A stretch of 64,000 bases of DNA from Inonotus obliquus (GCA_032164295.1 JAJHTX010000013.1:682001-746000), one strand, 5' to 3'. Positions 22,557 to 35,767 are shown, counted from the first letter of the stretch. Notes: a model not told the origin generated them from the sequence alone. Program-made: numbers and translations.

Positions 22557-23399
22557 TTTGGTTAGATGGTGATGGTTGGGAGTCAAGAGAGATAAGTAAT
22601 ACGACGGTGTAGATTTCTTACGTCGGCGTTGACGGCGTCATGTCACGTGGTAGCACGGGCAGTGGCGACAACCGTGTGTCGGCTTCTCGGCTTTACCCTC
22701 ATTTCTACCACACTCATGGGGACATCCTCTCAGATTCATGGTTAGCTGATGCTTTTCATGAGAACACCATTCCTCTCTGAAACGGAATGTATGACTGCAG
22801 TCAAACAGGACTATCGCTGTTTTTACTCGATTGAATACCGACTTCAGGAACAGATTGCCATTGAAGTCTACGTGAAGACTGGTTCGCTATTGGATTTGTT
22901 CCGGAGCCTAATACTTCTGCGGGTAGGTCTAGGACCCTCCGCTGCCAATATTCCGCTCGAGTTGGAATTCGCGTATGCGTCGCGTGGGGTTTCTTGTTCG
23001 CAGGATCACATATGTCCTTTACACTGTACTCGAACCTTTTTACATGGTCCTCTGAGAGACCTTAACAGACTGACTCGAGGATTGAGCGTAAAATCTCCCA
23101 ACTCTGCGCTGTTACCGGTCTATCAGCCCCGGCTCTGGATCCTCAAAGACGCCGAAGGCTACTGCTAAACCAATAGTGAGTAATCCCGTTGAACTCGAAC
23201 TTTCGGAGGAAAAATGCGGGATTAACGAAAAGATCGAGTTTTAACCGGCTTGCACAATAAAACCGTCCGGTAGAACTGATCATGACACCGAAGAAATCAT
23301 GCTTCCAACTTCCAAGCTTCAAGTGTACTTTGTGGGGAAGTCAGCGAACGCAGCAGTAGAACAAGGACTCCAGGTCGTCCTCTTTCGTAAGGACAAAGT
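22557..23399. other. Transaldolase upstream region and unassigned sequence
   Basis: An E-box-type TCACGTGG lies at 22643-22650, about 90 bases upstream of the transaldolase ATG. The rest, including a 139-codon frame at 22749-23168, has no recognisable family or splice logic. Confidence 0.35.
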
Positions 23400-25347
23400 C
23401 ACTTCCCCCGGTCAAAGCTCGTATGGACATAAAAGAAAATCCGAGCTACTCGGCAGGTTAGACTGCAGTGGTGTTTAAAACTGGGCTGACTAAAGGATCG
23501 TACATATTTTCGCGCCCCACTAGATCTGTTATCTAAAATGGATGCTTCCCAAACGATCAGCAGTCCCTTGCGAATACCGATAACTTTGCGTCTGACAAGG
23601 ATAATGTTGCCAAAACTGACATTCCGATGCAGCTTCCCGCATTCTGTGTATGCATTACAAAGGGCTATAGAACTTTTCAGTATATACCAGTGACATTGAC
23701 GAGACATTCATCACCGTCAAGCACGCCTAGACCCTCGCCAAATAGCTCCCTGGCGCTTGGAAAGTCCGTCAAAGAATATAAGACTTCGTCAAGAGTTAGT
23801 CTGTAGTGTATATGCTTACTCGTTTTTGGATGCCTTCATCGCCTGTGAGGTAATCTTCCCTCAGGCAGCCGCAAACACATGGCTCTTGCAGGTGCCGGTC
23901 CGTTCTCGTACATTGGAAACAGCTTCTGAAGTTTCACCCTAGGAAATTAATAGGCATCACGACTAGATTTCTAAAAAGAATTCAAATGTGCTTACCTCGA
24001 CATATATTTTGCACCCTATTTTTCATCGAATGGTAGGACGTCCTTCCTTTTCCATGCCAGCCACACCAACTCGCCAAGTGTCCTTCAGGAAGGCTACAAC
24101 TCTCTCCAACGGACCTGTCAACCTTACCGACCAGTAGGCACGCGCTCAGCGCCCTGTGATGTACATGTATTTTGGAGGCTTGACTGGCACGGATACAAGG
24201 CATTCTATCGGTCCCGAGAGGGACGCATCGTACACTGTCAATTTGGTCACTTTCCCTTCTTTATAATAATCGTCGAGTGCTTCGTTCACCCTGTCGGCGC
24301 CTGTCGGATCAATACCTCGCTGCAGCACGACTTCCTCGGTATTTAGCCTCTTGAAAAGCTCCTCTTCTTCTTGGGAAGCCACTGTGACGGTTGGATCAAA
24401 GCCGCGTTCGACAGCACTGACATGATGAAACCTCCAGAGAAGTTCGCACAAATTTCTGGTGACTCGAGAAAGTCGAACGCCTCTGTAACTACGACACCGG
24501 CACGATCCCATCGCAAGATCCGAGTTTTGGGGCCAACAATAAGCACAGCGAAGTAAAAAAGCCGGTGTCGACGTTCGCAAGCCTCGGAAGCATAGGCAAC
24601 GATTTGACCAAGGATCTGAATCTTTCTTTCCTGTAGCCCGACTTTGCTACTGAGAATACGATCCGGTACTTCGGGAAACTGGTCTTGATGGAACACTGCT
24701 GTTCGTGGTTGTCAATAAGCACGTCAAAACGTTTGATTTCCCTAATGAATTCCGTGGTACCCATGTGAGCACGAATTCCGTTGTACACCTCCCAAAGCCA
24801 CTGCATATCTTCGCATGTAAAGGCAGACACATCCGGTTTTCGGTAACCTTTACCATGCTCTTCTGGTGAGTCCGACGTGTCAACAAAGTCGACACTGACA
24901 GAAGCCACCGTTATTTATTGCCTCGATCTGGGACATAATAAGAATTACGAGACCGATTAAGAGAGGGCAACTAACTAACGGTTGATACAGCTGCTTTTCA
25001 TTGTCCATTTTTCGAGGTACGTTCTCAATGGCCTCTCTGGTATATGGCATTGGATTGCCTGCTGGTATTGATGGTATAAAGTATTGTCCGACTGGCATAG
25101 GTCCAATGAGCACCTCCTCCGCTTCGAGAGCATACGAGAGATTGGGGTCGTCTGCGCTGTCCGGGTCAAATGGTTCCGGTTCTTCATTATTCTTCCGCAC
25201 AGTTGGCGTATCCTTCAGTTCGCAAGGTCGGTAAATGTCCAGTGGGTTTTGGGAGGGGAGCAGAAGGATTATACTCCGGGGTTGCACGACCGTCTCCCCA
25301 TTTGAAGTATTTTTCACAGCGTAGTCGTTGCTTGTGGTTGAAGACAA
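23400..25347 (-). pseudogene. FunK1-type fungal protein kinase relic A
   Basis: Blocks of the fungus-specific FunK1 kinase family appear in the right order but in different frames. They are an N-terminal EAIENVPRKM segment (~25010), VDTSDSPEEHGKGYRKPDVS (~24870-24810), LGQIVAYASEACERRHR and RILRWDRAGVVVTEAFDF (~24610-24460), LLWRFHHVSAVERGFDPTVT (~24440-24380), YMYITGR (~24155), VVAFLKDTWRVGVAGMEKEG with the ATP-site Lys (~24080), and a degenerate catalytic loop GKLHRNVSFGN (~23620). The frame breaks near 24905 and 24450. The catalytic loop has Asn where HRD has Asp, and the DWD motif reads VWE. The copy cannot encode an active kinase. The limits are approximate. Confidence 0.75.
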
Positions 25348-25369
25348 GAGGACTTCCGATGGGAAAGAA

Positions 25370-26830
25370 GATGGACAGTCAAATGGTCCATTCAGGCCAC
25401 AGAGGCCACATCATCGCTCTTCTGAAGCATGAATCCTCAAGAGGGCAAAGCTTTACTCATATACAAAAGGCGATGGTGAAGGAAGTCTCCATGGAATCCG
25501 AGCAACAGTCATATGCCCACCTGAATTGGTGCATTAAGCGAAAGTCGTGCATCAAATGTCCGAGACGGCCTTCCCTGTTGTCGGATAGTCGGCGCAGACT
25601 TGCGTACAAAACGATACGGTGAAGGGTGTCCCTGCCATCCTCCTGGGAGTGTCGGAACTCCGGATAGTCTTTATAGCGTTTGCGCAGAGCTGTTGCAGGC
25701 ATGAAGGTCCCCGTTTCCTGACCATCGGTCAGTGATGGATCTTACGACAAGTGAAGAACTGCTCAAGACCCGACTACCTCCATCCATTTATCGACCACAT
25801 CTACTGAAGTAGCTTTCTCTTGGTCGTTCAGGTAGTCTTTCCTGTCTTGTCTTGCGTCTGACAAGGAATATGCTCCTGATGCTGAAGTCGAGTCTTCCGC
25901 ATTTTCCATAGGCCTTTTCAAACAAACTTGATTGGTTAGTCGAGACTATCGGTGCTTGCTTAAATTGGGTTCCACTTACCTTTACATCCTGTGAGCTTGC
26001 AAATTCGATGTCCACAACCTTCCCTTGGATAACCCCATAAACCGCGTCTTCATCAAGCTTCGAGTTTCTCCATGTCATCTGGATCGATATCCGACTGAAA
26101 CGCAAGCTCCTCAGATATAAAGCTCGAAAAAGCTGCTCTTCATTTTGCCCACCCTCAACTGCGCTTGCCTGATGAAACAGCTAGAGAAAATCGCATAGTA
26201 CTTCGGGCTTCTGCCGGTAGTCGAGCGACTCAGTGACTATGAGATTGGAACTGTCCCACCGGAAGGAGCGAGCACGTCTTGCAGCTAACAAGGTGGGGAA
26301 GTAGAACGAGCGACAAGGACGAGTGCAGGCATCTGCGGCGTGCACTTGCAGAGCTATATAACCAAAATTGCTTTTCGTATAGATCATAGAACGTGCCATC
26401 GTATTCGGGATATAAACAGTCCGGCCGTGTCCTTTTCCTGGGGGTCCACGTCGGTGCTGGAGTAATGTCTTAATCTCTATCGGACATGGGGACGTGGAAA
26501 TATTAAAAAGAGCTCTATGCTTGGACAACATTTGCCGATCGTGATGGCACTGGCCTATGAATGCATCAGGGAATGTCTCCAGCTAACCATGTCGCTTTCG
26601 CATTGCTGGGTACTTCCTTCAAGGCGTCCATTGATTCTGGCAGGATATAATTCCCAGAATGCGAAAGAACCTCGGTGAGGAAAGTCTCGATAGCCATCGG
26701 TTTTCAACGAGGTTCCCGTGTGCTTCGTCAGTATATCGAAGTGCAGCCCCAAACGGTGGGTCTCGTCATCTAAGTTCCTGGCAAAAGGTGGGTCTTTGGG
26801 TATCGTAGCAGTCACTTTCCGCTGCAAGTC
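25370..26830 (-). pseudogene. FunK1-type fungal protein kinase relic B
   Basis: A second, more decayed FunK1 copy lies upstream of relic A in the same direction. Visible pieces are RARSFRWDSSNLIVTESLDY followed by CDFL (~26270-26190), ISIQMTWRNSKLDEDA (~26090-26040), a shortened catalytic loop KCGRLDFSIRS that lacks the HR of HRD (~25900-25870), and the C-terminal block EFRHSQEDGRDTLHRIVLYA (~25670-25600). Frames change repeatedly. Its 3' ~800 bases are clearly related at the nucleotide level to relic C at 60766-61660 on the other strand. Confidence 0.65.
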
Positions 26831-27235
26831 GGACGAGTGCCACCAACACCAGACACTCTATTGTCAGGGGCTGACCTCTTACTGCCGCATGGTAATAAGA
26901 TAACAAGTCAGCATGCAAAGCCAAGTCGACACAATACACTTATGATTAGTATCACTTAGCAGTTGCCACAATTGCAATTGAAACGAGTTTCCAGACTCTG
27001 TGAGAATCGCGCTGTCAACGAAGAGAAAGCGACGATTCCGAAAACGCGCCTAACACTTAATAAGGTACTGACATAAGAGGGGATCGAACGCAGGTTCTAC
27101 CGCACAGCCTCAACTCACCCAAATATCCAAGAGATTGTCGACGTTGGTGAGCGACACCGCCTGAAGACTCCCAACAAGGTGAGCAGCCTTTTCTTCTCCA
27201 GGTTATGTTCCAGGAGCCTATCAAGGACCCGGGTG
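26831..27235. other. Promoter region of the eL24 gene
   Basis: Upstream region of the ribosomal protein gene. A stretch at 27117-27235 reads without stops but has no start and no usable intron, so it is taken as leader sequence. Confidence 0.35.
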
Positions 27236-28026
27236 ATGGTATGTCAAGGTGGATTATGCTGGCAAAGGAATGGATGGATGTTGATGGCGATGGATGGTGT
27301 AGATGAGTTTCATAGGCGTGATTTGGACCTGCAGAATGTTGAACAAAGTGCTGATGGCGTGCGCGCCCTTACTATTGCTGCGTTTCTGTGCTTTAGATGG
27401 TGCGTTGTGATATTGTTTTCCGCCTTCATGCATTACTGAAGCTAACTACAGAAAGTCGAGATCGACTCGTTCTCGGGTTACAAGATCTATCCCAGCAGAG
27501 GACGCTTGTTTGTCCGCAGTGACAGCAAGGTGCTCAACCATACACTTTTTCAGCAACCGACTCTAACGTTCTAGCTGTTTTTCTGCAGGTCTTCCGCTTT
27601 TCAACAAGCAAAACCGAGTCGCTTTTCCTCCATCGAAAGAACCCACGAAAGATCGCATGGACTACGGTGTACCGTCGTATGCACAAGAAAGGGTTGTCGG
27701 AGGAGACTACGAAGCGACGTACCCGTCGTACCGTGAAGCACCAGGGTGGCATTGCTGGTGTAGACATCCAGGCTTACTTCGCCCGTCGCCCCACTTCCGA
27801 AGCTGAACGTCTAAAAGCCCGGCAGGCCGCCGTTGCAAAGGCCAAAGAGGCCAAGAAGGCGAAGGAGGCGAAGAAGGAGAAGGAAAAGGCTAAGGTGCGT
27901 AAAACTCACTTAACCTTCTGGGTTGCTGCTCATGCCTTTGGTTGAATGTCACAGGTTCGCCCATCTGTTCCTGCTGGACCGAAGGTTTCGAAACAGCAGA
28001 TGAAGGGTGGCAGAGGAGGACGTTAA
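27236..28026 (+). CDS. RPL24: 60S ribosomal protein eL24
   Basis: Four exons: 27236-27238 (only the ATG), 27452-27529, 27589-27894, 27955-28026. They give 152 residues. The protein reads MKVEIDSFSGYKIYPSRG, then VRSDSKVFRF, ESLFLHRKNPRKIAWT, YRRMHKKG and RRTVKHQGGIAG, all hallmarks of the L24e zinc-ribbon-derived fold. A Lys/Ala/Glu-rich C-terminal helix (residues ~115-135) extends to a GGRGGR end. It is a component of the large subunit at the intersubunit bridge. The first intron (213 bases, donor GTATGT) is long for this locus, as is common for the first introns of ribosomal protein genes. The gene is complete. Confidence 0.92.
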
Positions 28027-31000
28027 GTGTGGCATTCTGGCGGTTCCCTTTTCCACCTCGCTATTTCACGCATGCATACCGTCTCGCCTTGTGGTGTAAT
28101 TATGTATACGAAGATGCTATTCCATGCCTTACGCAGCGGCCCGACAATGAGGCAATGTCAGGGAAGGTTAAGTGGTTATTATCACAATGCACACGTTGAT
28201 TGCAAGTAGTGACCAGAGTGATTCGATTCTTTCCTAAGGCCATCCGTTATGATTGCATCCGACGAACTGTTTTCCGAAGGCGTGGTCAGGACTTGCTCTG
28301 TACTCTCCGCAAGAATGCTTTTCCGAGATAATCGATGGAGCAAAGATGAACATTTCAGCCAGACTTCTACCGCGAGGATGCGGATACCCTTTGCTCTGGA
28401 GGTGAGTCCACGCACTCTCCCCGTTTTCCGACTCGGCTGTGCTCGTCAGATTCAACACGCCTACGTCTTGGTTATTTCACTGGTACCGGACTCTCGAATT
28501 GTATGCTTGATTGTGTCTTGGCCCATAAAATGGAACTCACCGCGGCTGAATCTTCATCACACCCTCAATAGGTGCATGAGGTTTCTGCCTTCCCTTTTCC
28601 TCCCCGTCAACCGGATGATACCCCATTTTCGTCGCAGATACTCGATATAATGGACGGTAATTTATCGCTGTGTCCTATACTCTCGGAACGGACCGAAGAC
28701 AACAAGTGAAAACATCCGGAATCTTTGAGTCTCTGGCACTTCCCGATCGACTTCGGTAGTCGGATGGTATGAATGAATGAGAATGCAATGAAATCTATCC
28801 GACTTCTCCTGCCCGATCAAGTCGGCGGCAGTAGGATTTTGACCTTGGTCTGTAGATTTGCACTCACATACTGTACTACTTCCGCCCCTATACGCTCGGC
28901 CACTGTACATACGTACATTCAAATCCTGAAAGGATTCGCGCCGACAAGACTGATTGTGATTTCCCCGACATTACATCGTATTGCTCACCGGTGCGCGCGG
29001 TCCTTTGATGAACCCGTTGATGAGAATGAACACGAGGTACGGTAAGAACGGTGTCTCTAGTCCTTCTCTCGCTTCTCTGATTCCAGGACATCATGGCATA
29101 CTTAGGACATACCTTTCGCCGCCCGCGAAACATGTGGTTTTCTAAGCTCGCTACTTTCCGTGCAGAGTAAACGAATTTTGCATTTCCCCCTTTCATGAAA
29201 CCATACTTAGGAAAAGCAAGGCCAAAGCATAAAGTGGAATATTAATGAGGCATTCTAGGGTGGACAAAATCTTCAGGTCTGGAACGTACCGAATCGATCC
29301 GGCATTGGTTGGATGAATCATCGCATGAGTAACAGACGCAAGAAGAAGCACTCATGATGACTCACAGGCCACCTGGCCACACGGACAAGACGGAAGTATT
29401 ATCTTCGTATCTTTCCCATCAATTCAGTACATCAGGGAGATACCTTCCACGAGGCCAAAGTCTATCTCTATTCGACTTCTCCGATCATATTCTCCTCCTG
29501 AACGATGCCGTTTCACTCCGCATTTCGGCCCGACTCGGGCTAAAGAGATGAAACTATAAACAATCTATGAGGGCTGGGAAGGTATCAAATATAAGTTCAA
29601 GCTATACGAGTCTTAATTTGGTGAACATCCATCGATCTACAAGCACATCATCACATCTAAAACTCGTTATAGACAACAGGCAGCACGCATTCATACACTC
29701 AATCACGATTCGTAAGAAGCTGAACCCGGAATGCGATTCCGCGAGCAAGGGCGAACGGCCTTTGTAAAAGGATAGAAGACAGGTCAGAAGGAGCAACACG
29801 GATACCTCCGCAGTCTTTCGACACTCAGGAGTCACAAATTCCAATTCGCTACCAGTAAATTGGGTACCGCTCAATACGACCGAGTGCAGATGACCGGTGG
29901 TCCTCCTCCAAACACATTGCTTTATGTATCCGTCTTTGATCATGGGAGCCGTCTGTAAGACTAAGTTTGAGCATTAAAAGCATCGTAGGAGCACATAGGA
30001 GTATGCTTTCAATTCGCTGAACCAGATGACTACGCGGGTAGCACAAATGGTACTGTACTGAACAGTTGAAAGTAGCCGGGGTAATGCTTCCGACGCATGC
30101 TGCAATTCAATCAATTCACCCGCAAGAGCTTAACTAGCCTGCGGCTCTATCTGCACCTCATCACTTCCAAATCAATCTGCAAGACGATGTTTGCTTGCGA
30201 ATCTCTCAAGTATAGTCACATTCCTGCGTACACCAATACGAACGCTCAAAGAAGTCGGGGAGATACACCACAACCTCCGGCTCTAGAAGAAGTCATTTCT
30301 GAAGAAAGTTTTTATTTTGAGTCCGAGCAGTAGTTGCTTTATGCGATAATTTAACTACCCTGAACCCGACCAAATACCGGGCGGAAAGGCGGAAACCTCC
30401 TGCCACGTAATACTCGAAAAAATATTCGGTAGAAATAATGACTAGGCACGGGCATGTCTGAACACGTCCGGGGATAAGTCGCATTCTGCCCGGATATTAT
30501 TTCAGAATTACGTCCAGTTAGCTTGACCAAACGCCTGGACTATGGTAGCCAATGCCTTCATGAGAGCATAGCGCGGACGGCGCGGATTGTATCAGCAAGA
30601 CGGAAAATATGTCTGACTTTGGTTTTTCCTGGAGGAACGACAACTCCTTTTGACACGACACATCGGAATCAAACCTCACCTTCTTCAGCATCAGGTAGCA
30701 AAATAAGGCGCCGCAGATCCTAAAGAGACCGCAAAGGAGCTCCGTTAGACCGACAAGCTTGGGCTCTTCGATTACACTTCGGTTAAAGCCAATAGCATCT
30801 TTGCATCATATTAACAATAAGTCAAAGAAGACTCCGGTTTACTCACCATCGGATTGTCGCGAAACGCAATCGGCAAGGCTTCTGAAGGAGAAGATTTCGC
30901 GACTTTGCGAAGATGAGCTGCGGAATTATTCTCCTGGTGAACTGTGCACCCAGGTGTCTGGTCTAGAAAGCAGCCGGCGCTTCAGGAGTCAATAAAAGTT

Positions 31001-32900
31001 AGCTCATATCGCGCAATATAATGACAAGGATCCTCGTACGACGAGTCTGGAGCGTCCGAAGCAACCCTAGAGTGGCTATTTCTGTCGATGTTTCCAATCG
31101 GCACATCGCCGTCTTGACTCTGTCTACACCATAACGGAGACATAAACGTACTGATAGGATATACACCGGTAGAAATCACGACAAACTCAAAGCGAAAGGT
31201 TCTCGCAGATAAGAGTTGCTGATTTACGTGATGGAAGGATAAGGACTGCAATCTTCTTGGGAGCTGAAAGTTACCGGATGAGGAAGTAGTGAGCAAGTGT
31301 GAGTCATCGATGATTCATCGCACTTGCTTACATAAGAATAGCTTGCTTCGTCAACGCCGATCCCGTCCCCAGCTGATACGATTCGAAGACCCACCGACCT
31401 TCAACGTGCGCGAGTATTTTCGGTTCGAACGCCTGAGATCCGGCGCCGTTTAAACTCAGAGGTAATGCGACGGAGTGCGTGGTGATAACAGAGTTAGCTA
31501 GTCATCTAATCAAGCAGGAAACGAGGGAATCACCTTCGGAATCATGGCCGCATTACGGAAATATTCAACAAACCCGCTGCAATCACAAGCAACGCGTCGA
31601 GCGAAGCAACGTGATGAAACACAGTGGCAAGACGACAATCTCGAAAGTCACTCCTGAGGGCCCATCAGAGAGCTGACCTCCTTTTCCTGCGTATATACAG
31701 CGAATATACTTGTGAGTCATCTTCATCAGTTTCGCGTGTATCTCTCTCTCACAAACTTTAGCTAGACCTTACCGGCGATTCGGTTGAGATTGAGAAGGTG
31801 CTGAAGGCCAAGAGAAGCATTATGCCGAAGACAGATCGCTTCAATGCTCAAGCCCGAAGGCAAGGACTGTGACCAGGTGTTGCAATAGGAATGCCGCGAG
31901 ACACTTTTCGTCAACTTGCCGATGACCCTTTGGATATCATGTAGATATTGCCTACTTTGCGGTTCTTCCACGCCCCAAGTACAATAGAATCCAATGCAGA
32001 CACAGAAAGTACTGTTCTTACATTTTTGAGGACTTTCGACGCTGTAGTTTTCGTACCTGGGGCTTGTGTACGTCTAAAATCGATACTAAACGTAGGATAA
32101 TAAGCTTCATTGTGAACCTAAGAGGAAGAAGGACACTACCCTCCAGTACTCGCGCGACGTCAATGAGAGACCTTCGTTGCAACCCCTAAGTGCTGCAATT
32201 CCGCTCTTGCAGCGGTAAAGTCTCACGGTCGACATCCTCTAGCGACCCGCATCTCTTTGTTGCACAGCTACGAGCCTTACCAAGAGTGACAGCGTATACT
32301 CAAGAGTCCAAGCAGAGGGTTTCCTCCCGAGTTAAAGTAAGGAATAAGAAAAGCTAGAATGATCTGATAATCAGAGAATCTCAGTGCGAGGCATTGACGA
32401 ACGTCACCTTCTAGAGCACTACTCCTAGATCGTTCACTTATCCAGGTGACCAAGCGAGAACTATCCGTTTATCGAGGAATCGCCTTAAGTTTTCCAGGTG
32501 AGGTGGTTTGGACCAGGAATGCATCTTGACGACGTCCGATCTATTGTTGTGTCCCCGCCACCCAGTGCGCCGCGCACGAAACAGCCCAAACGCACCTTAC
32601 GACTTTCTTCCACCCGACTATCCTATCCCGATATCAGCACTGAGAAGAGCCGACACACTCAGATATTTCATGTCCATATAGACGGATTGCGGAAGGTAAG
32701 TGTCATTATCACTGACAGCGAGACTCGGAGCAGAGTGTAACCCTCCTCAGTCACAGACATTTGACACGTCACATATCACGTGCAGCTGGTCGGCAATTCG
32801 GCAATGACAAGAATCGATGATCTTATCCTGTTGTTCTCGACCATCACCATCCACTCTGTTTCTTAAACTTTAGAGATAACCTTTGGCTTCTTCAGTACCA
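28027..32900. other. Gene-poor unique sequence
   Basis: About 4.9 kb after eL24 with only short frames. No transposon terminal repeats, kinase motifs or long exon chains were found. One exon-like stretch at 32498-32697 ends in a consensus donor (AAG/GTAAGT) but has no recognisable partner exons. Confidence 0.4.
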
Positions 32901-34640
32901 GTACCAGTTATCCGATTCCGATCAGAATGAGAGATATTTATATGTCTTCGGTATTCCAGGGAACAGGGAACTCTTGGGAACGATAGCATTAGGAAGGATC
33001 TAGACATGGATCGAAGATTGATAAAGACAACCCTGGAATACATGTAGAGGGATATAACAGCCTCTTTTGAAGGACTCTCGGGGCTACTAGCTGCTGGAAG
33101 GGATTACGGTTGTCATCTGACCACCAGACGTACTTCGAATCGGAACGCAATGGGTAGATGCGGAAGGTATGATACTCATTGACGTCTATGAATACTGATA
33201 TATCAACGACCTGTGATCAAGTATCAGGTATCGGATCTCTTTCCCAAGGATAACGTACACATCAAAACGCATATGGGATTGGATCGGAAGCAAAGTGGAG
33301 TTTCTTTGGAAAAGAACGTGTGTAGATGCATACTACGTGCAGCGTGTCTGGGAAGGTTGGAGAGTTGAGGGTAACGAAGTCTATCGAAAGTTCCTTAGAT
33401 TCATTTCGGGAGGGGAGAACCTTTCAAAGAGGCTTCAAGGAGGGACGTTATAAACGCCGGAGATAGAGACGGGGAATGCGTTGTAGAGAGATAGGAATGC
33501 GACGACAAGACGAAAGGACAAAAGTGTGCGTTCATCCACAGTTTCAATGGGGCGAAACCGCAAACACGAGATAATAATCTTGATAATAAATAACCTATAG
33601 GCCAAACGACTCTGGAGCCGGAAAATATAGAAGCTATATGATGGGAAAGACGCGTTTGTTATGAACGTTATGAATGCTGTGAGTACTATGAATGCAGTCG
33701 CGTGCCCTCCCTTCTCACCTTCGCATTTTCCAGACGAGGTTTTTAATTGACTCGAAAATGAGACCGAGACCAAGACCGAGAATGAATGACAACTAAGCGT
33801 GTGTAGGTTCAATTTGAAGTTGATTGAATCAATAAATGAATGGATGGGCCGACTGCGAATGAATGTGCGGACATCCACCGAATCTATGTCACGGTGATGA
33901 ATGGAAGATGGAAGAGTGCCTCGGAATGTCGGAATGGGACATCTCTAACATGCATATGAAAGTCAGAGTCTGTCTGATACTACCACCTCCGAGTCCTTAC
34001 TAGTATCGTACATGAACGCAAAATGCGAAATAAGACTCCGACTTCCATGCTGTTCTCGACTCCGAATCCGACCCCGACTCCTATTCCAACCTCCAACCTC
34101 CAACTCCGATCCCGATTCCGATTCCGAAAATCAATGTTTAGTATAATTATGTAAATCGTAACTGATCCCACACCCACACCGAGTCTATTGCGATTTGCGA
34201 TCGTATTATGTATATTGTGAGTGTATTGGTATTGGTATTGAAAACTTTCAGTAGCCAAGCCAAGCCAACGAGTCCAAGTCCAAGTCCGAGCCCAAGTCCA
34301 AGTCCGAGTCTATCCTTCCTTCCCTTCTTCCCTTCCACCTATCTGTTTTCTTGCTACTGCTTGTGACCAATCCCCGACTCAAGCTCACATCGGACGAGAG
34401 AAGATACCACAGTAAGTACATGTACTCTATCCATAAATGTGGTACAAGCTACTTTCATATCAGCATTAGCATGAGCATTTGCGAGTGTATCGATGTATCG
34501 AGTCGGGCCGGTAGTCTCATTAGTCTCAATATTAATATTAATAAGCTACCTCGGACGCAGACGGCAGATGTCGATGCCGCCGCTTTTCAATACTATATCA
34601 TGCATATGTAAGTCTGTAAGTGATATCCTCCGTCGTCTTC

Positions 34641-34670
34641 CTCTCTTCTCTTCTCTTCTCTTCTCTTCTC
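34641..34670. repeat. Pentamer tract (CTCTT)n
   Basis: About six consecutive TTCTC/CTCTT pentamers. A purine-rich counterpart (GAGAA)n lies at 48525-48560. Confidence 0.9.
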
Positions 34671-34900
34671 CCTATCTGAGTCGTCACGGTCTCCCGGGCG
34701 TTGGGCCTTGTCTAAACTATGCCGTGTTCTGCACGCTACATGCACGTTGTAGGCTGCACTGGCAGGTGAAGCGTACTCGATATTGATAACGACTCCCGAA
34801 TCATACGATGTACGACGTGTGATCCCATCACGGTCTGCACGAGTCCGAGTCCACGTTCGGAGTTCCATATCAACGAGGGAGGGAAAAGAGACAACTGGAG

Positions 34901-35004
34901 GACTGAATGCTGAATGCTGAATACTGAGGACTGAATACTGAATACTGAATACCGAATACCGAATATTGAATACCGAATACTGAATACTGAATACTGAATA
35001 CGAG
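34901..35004. repeat. Heptamer tract TACTGAA, 14 units in perfect register
   Basis: Units are TACTGAA, TACCGAA, TGCTGAA, GACTGAA and TATTGAA. All 14 are exactly 7 bases, with substitutions but no indels. The unit is the reverse complement of the ATTCAGT family at 38758-39023. Confidence 0.92.
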
Positions 35005-35370
35005 AGAAAAAAAACGGGAACGAGGACGTTCTTCCTTTCTCCCTTTCTCCACTTCTCTTCTCCCTTCTCTTCTCTCTTCTCCCTTCATCATTTTTTCATA
35101 GGATAGGATAGGATACAATATAATACAATATAATACAACATGATACAATACAATCAAATTGGATACGATACGAGATGATAGGACAGGATATAATAATTCT
35201 TCAAATACATATTCAGCATCAAAATCAAAGTCAGAAAGATATATGATATACACCACCGAGGCCACCCAGACTACTCCGTGGCCGCGGAAATAGAACGACA
35301 AAGATATGGAGATATAGAGATATGAAGGCACGCAGCAGCCAACAGCCAACCCCCTTTCCCCTTCATTCAA

Positions 35371-35421
35371 CCTTCAACCTTGGGCCCTTCAACCTCGGGC
35401 TCTTCAACCTCGGACCCTTCA
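35371..35421. repeat. 15-base tandem repeat (CTTCAACCTCGGGCC type)
   Basis: Three to four units of about 15 bases containing TTCAACCT followed by a GGG/GGA triplet; they differ by point changes. Confidence 0.8.
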
Positions 35422-35538
35422 CCTTTTTATAAAGATAAAGGTTGCAGATCCCATAAATATTCATGTATGTATGCGTGTTTTCGTACATAAAACGACCAAT
35501 CATCAATAAATCAATAAGTCAATAAGTCAATAAGTCAC

Positions 35539-35573
35539 GTTTTTCGTTTTTTGTTTTTTGTTTTTTGTTTTCG
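35539..35573. repeat. Heptamer tract GTTTTTT
   Basis: Five units (GTTTTTC, three GTTTTTT, GTTTTCG) in register, directly after an 8-base AATAAGTC array at about 35505-35537. Confidence 0.85.
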
Positions 35574-35767
35574 TTTTCCCGATTTTCAAGAGAGACTTCA
35601 TAGATGAGAAATGAGAAATGAGAAGGAGTTAGACGAACTGAATGTATTTACGTAAAAAAAATCGAAACCACACATGCTTTCGACCTTCCTCATTCCTTCA
35701 TATGTTTGGTCAGAGAAATATAAGGAATGGTTATGATATATGATATATGAACATGAAGATATTGAAC

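Noticed and set aside
22749..23168. 139-codon plus-strand frame upstream of the transaldolase gene
   Set aside because: No recognisable domain, no splice logic and Cys/Leu-rich random composition.
27070..27095. tRNA T-loop-like GTTCGATCCC on the minus strand
   Set aside because: The flanking bases do not pair as a 5-bp T stem and no acceptor or anticodon arm can be drawn.
27117..27235. Possible upstream coding exons of eL24
   Set aside because: The only intron that would join them is 23 bases long, and eL24 normally begins MK(V/I)EIDSFSG, which the ATG at 27236 provides.
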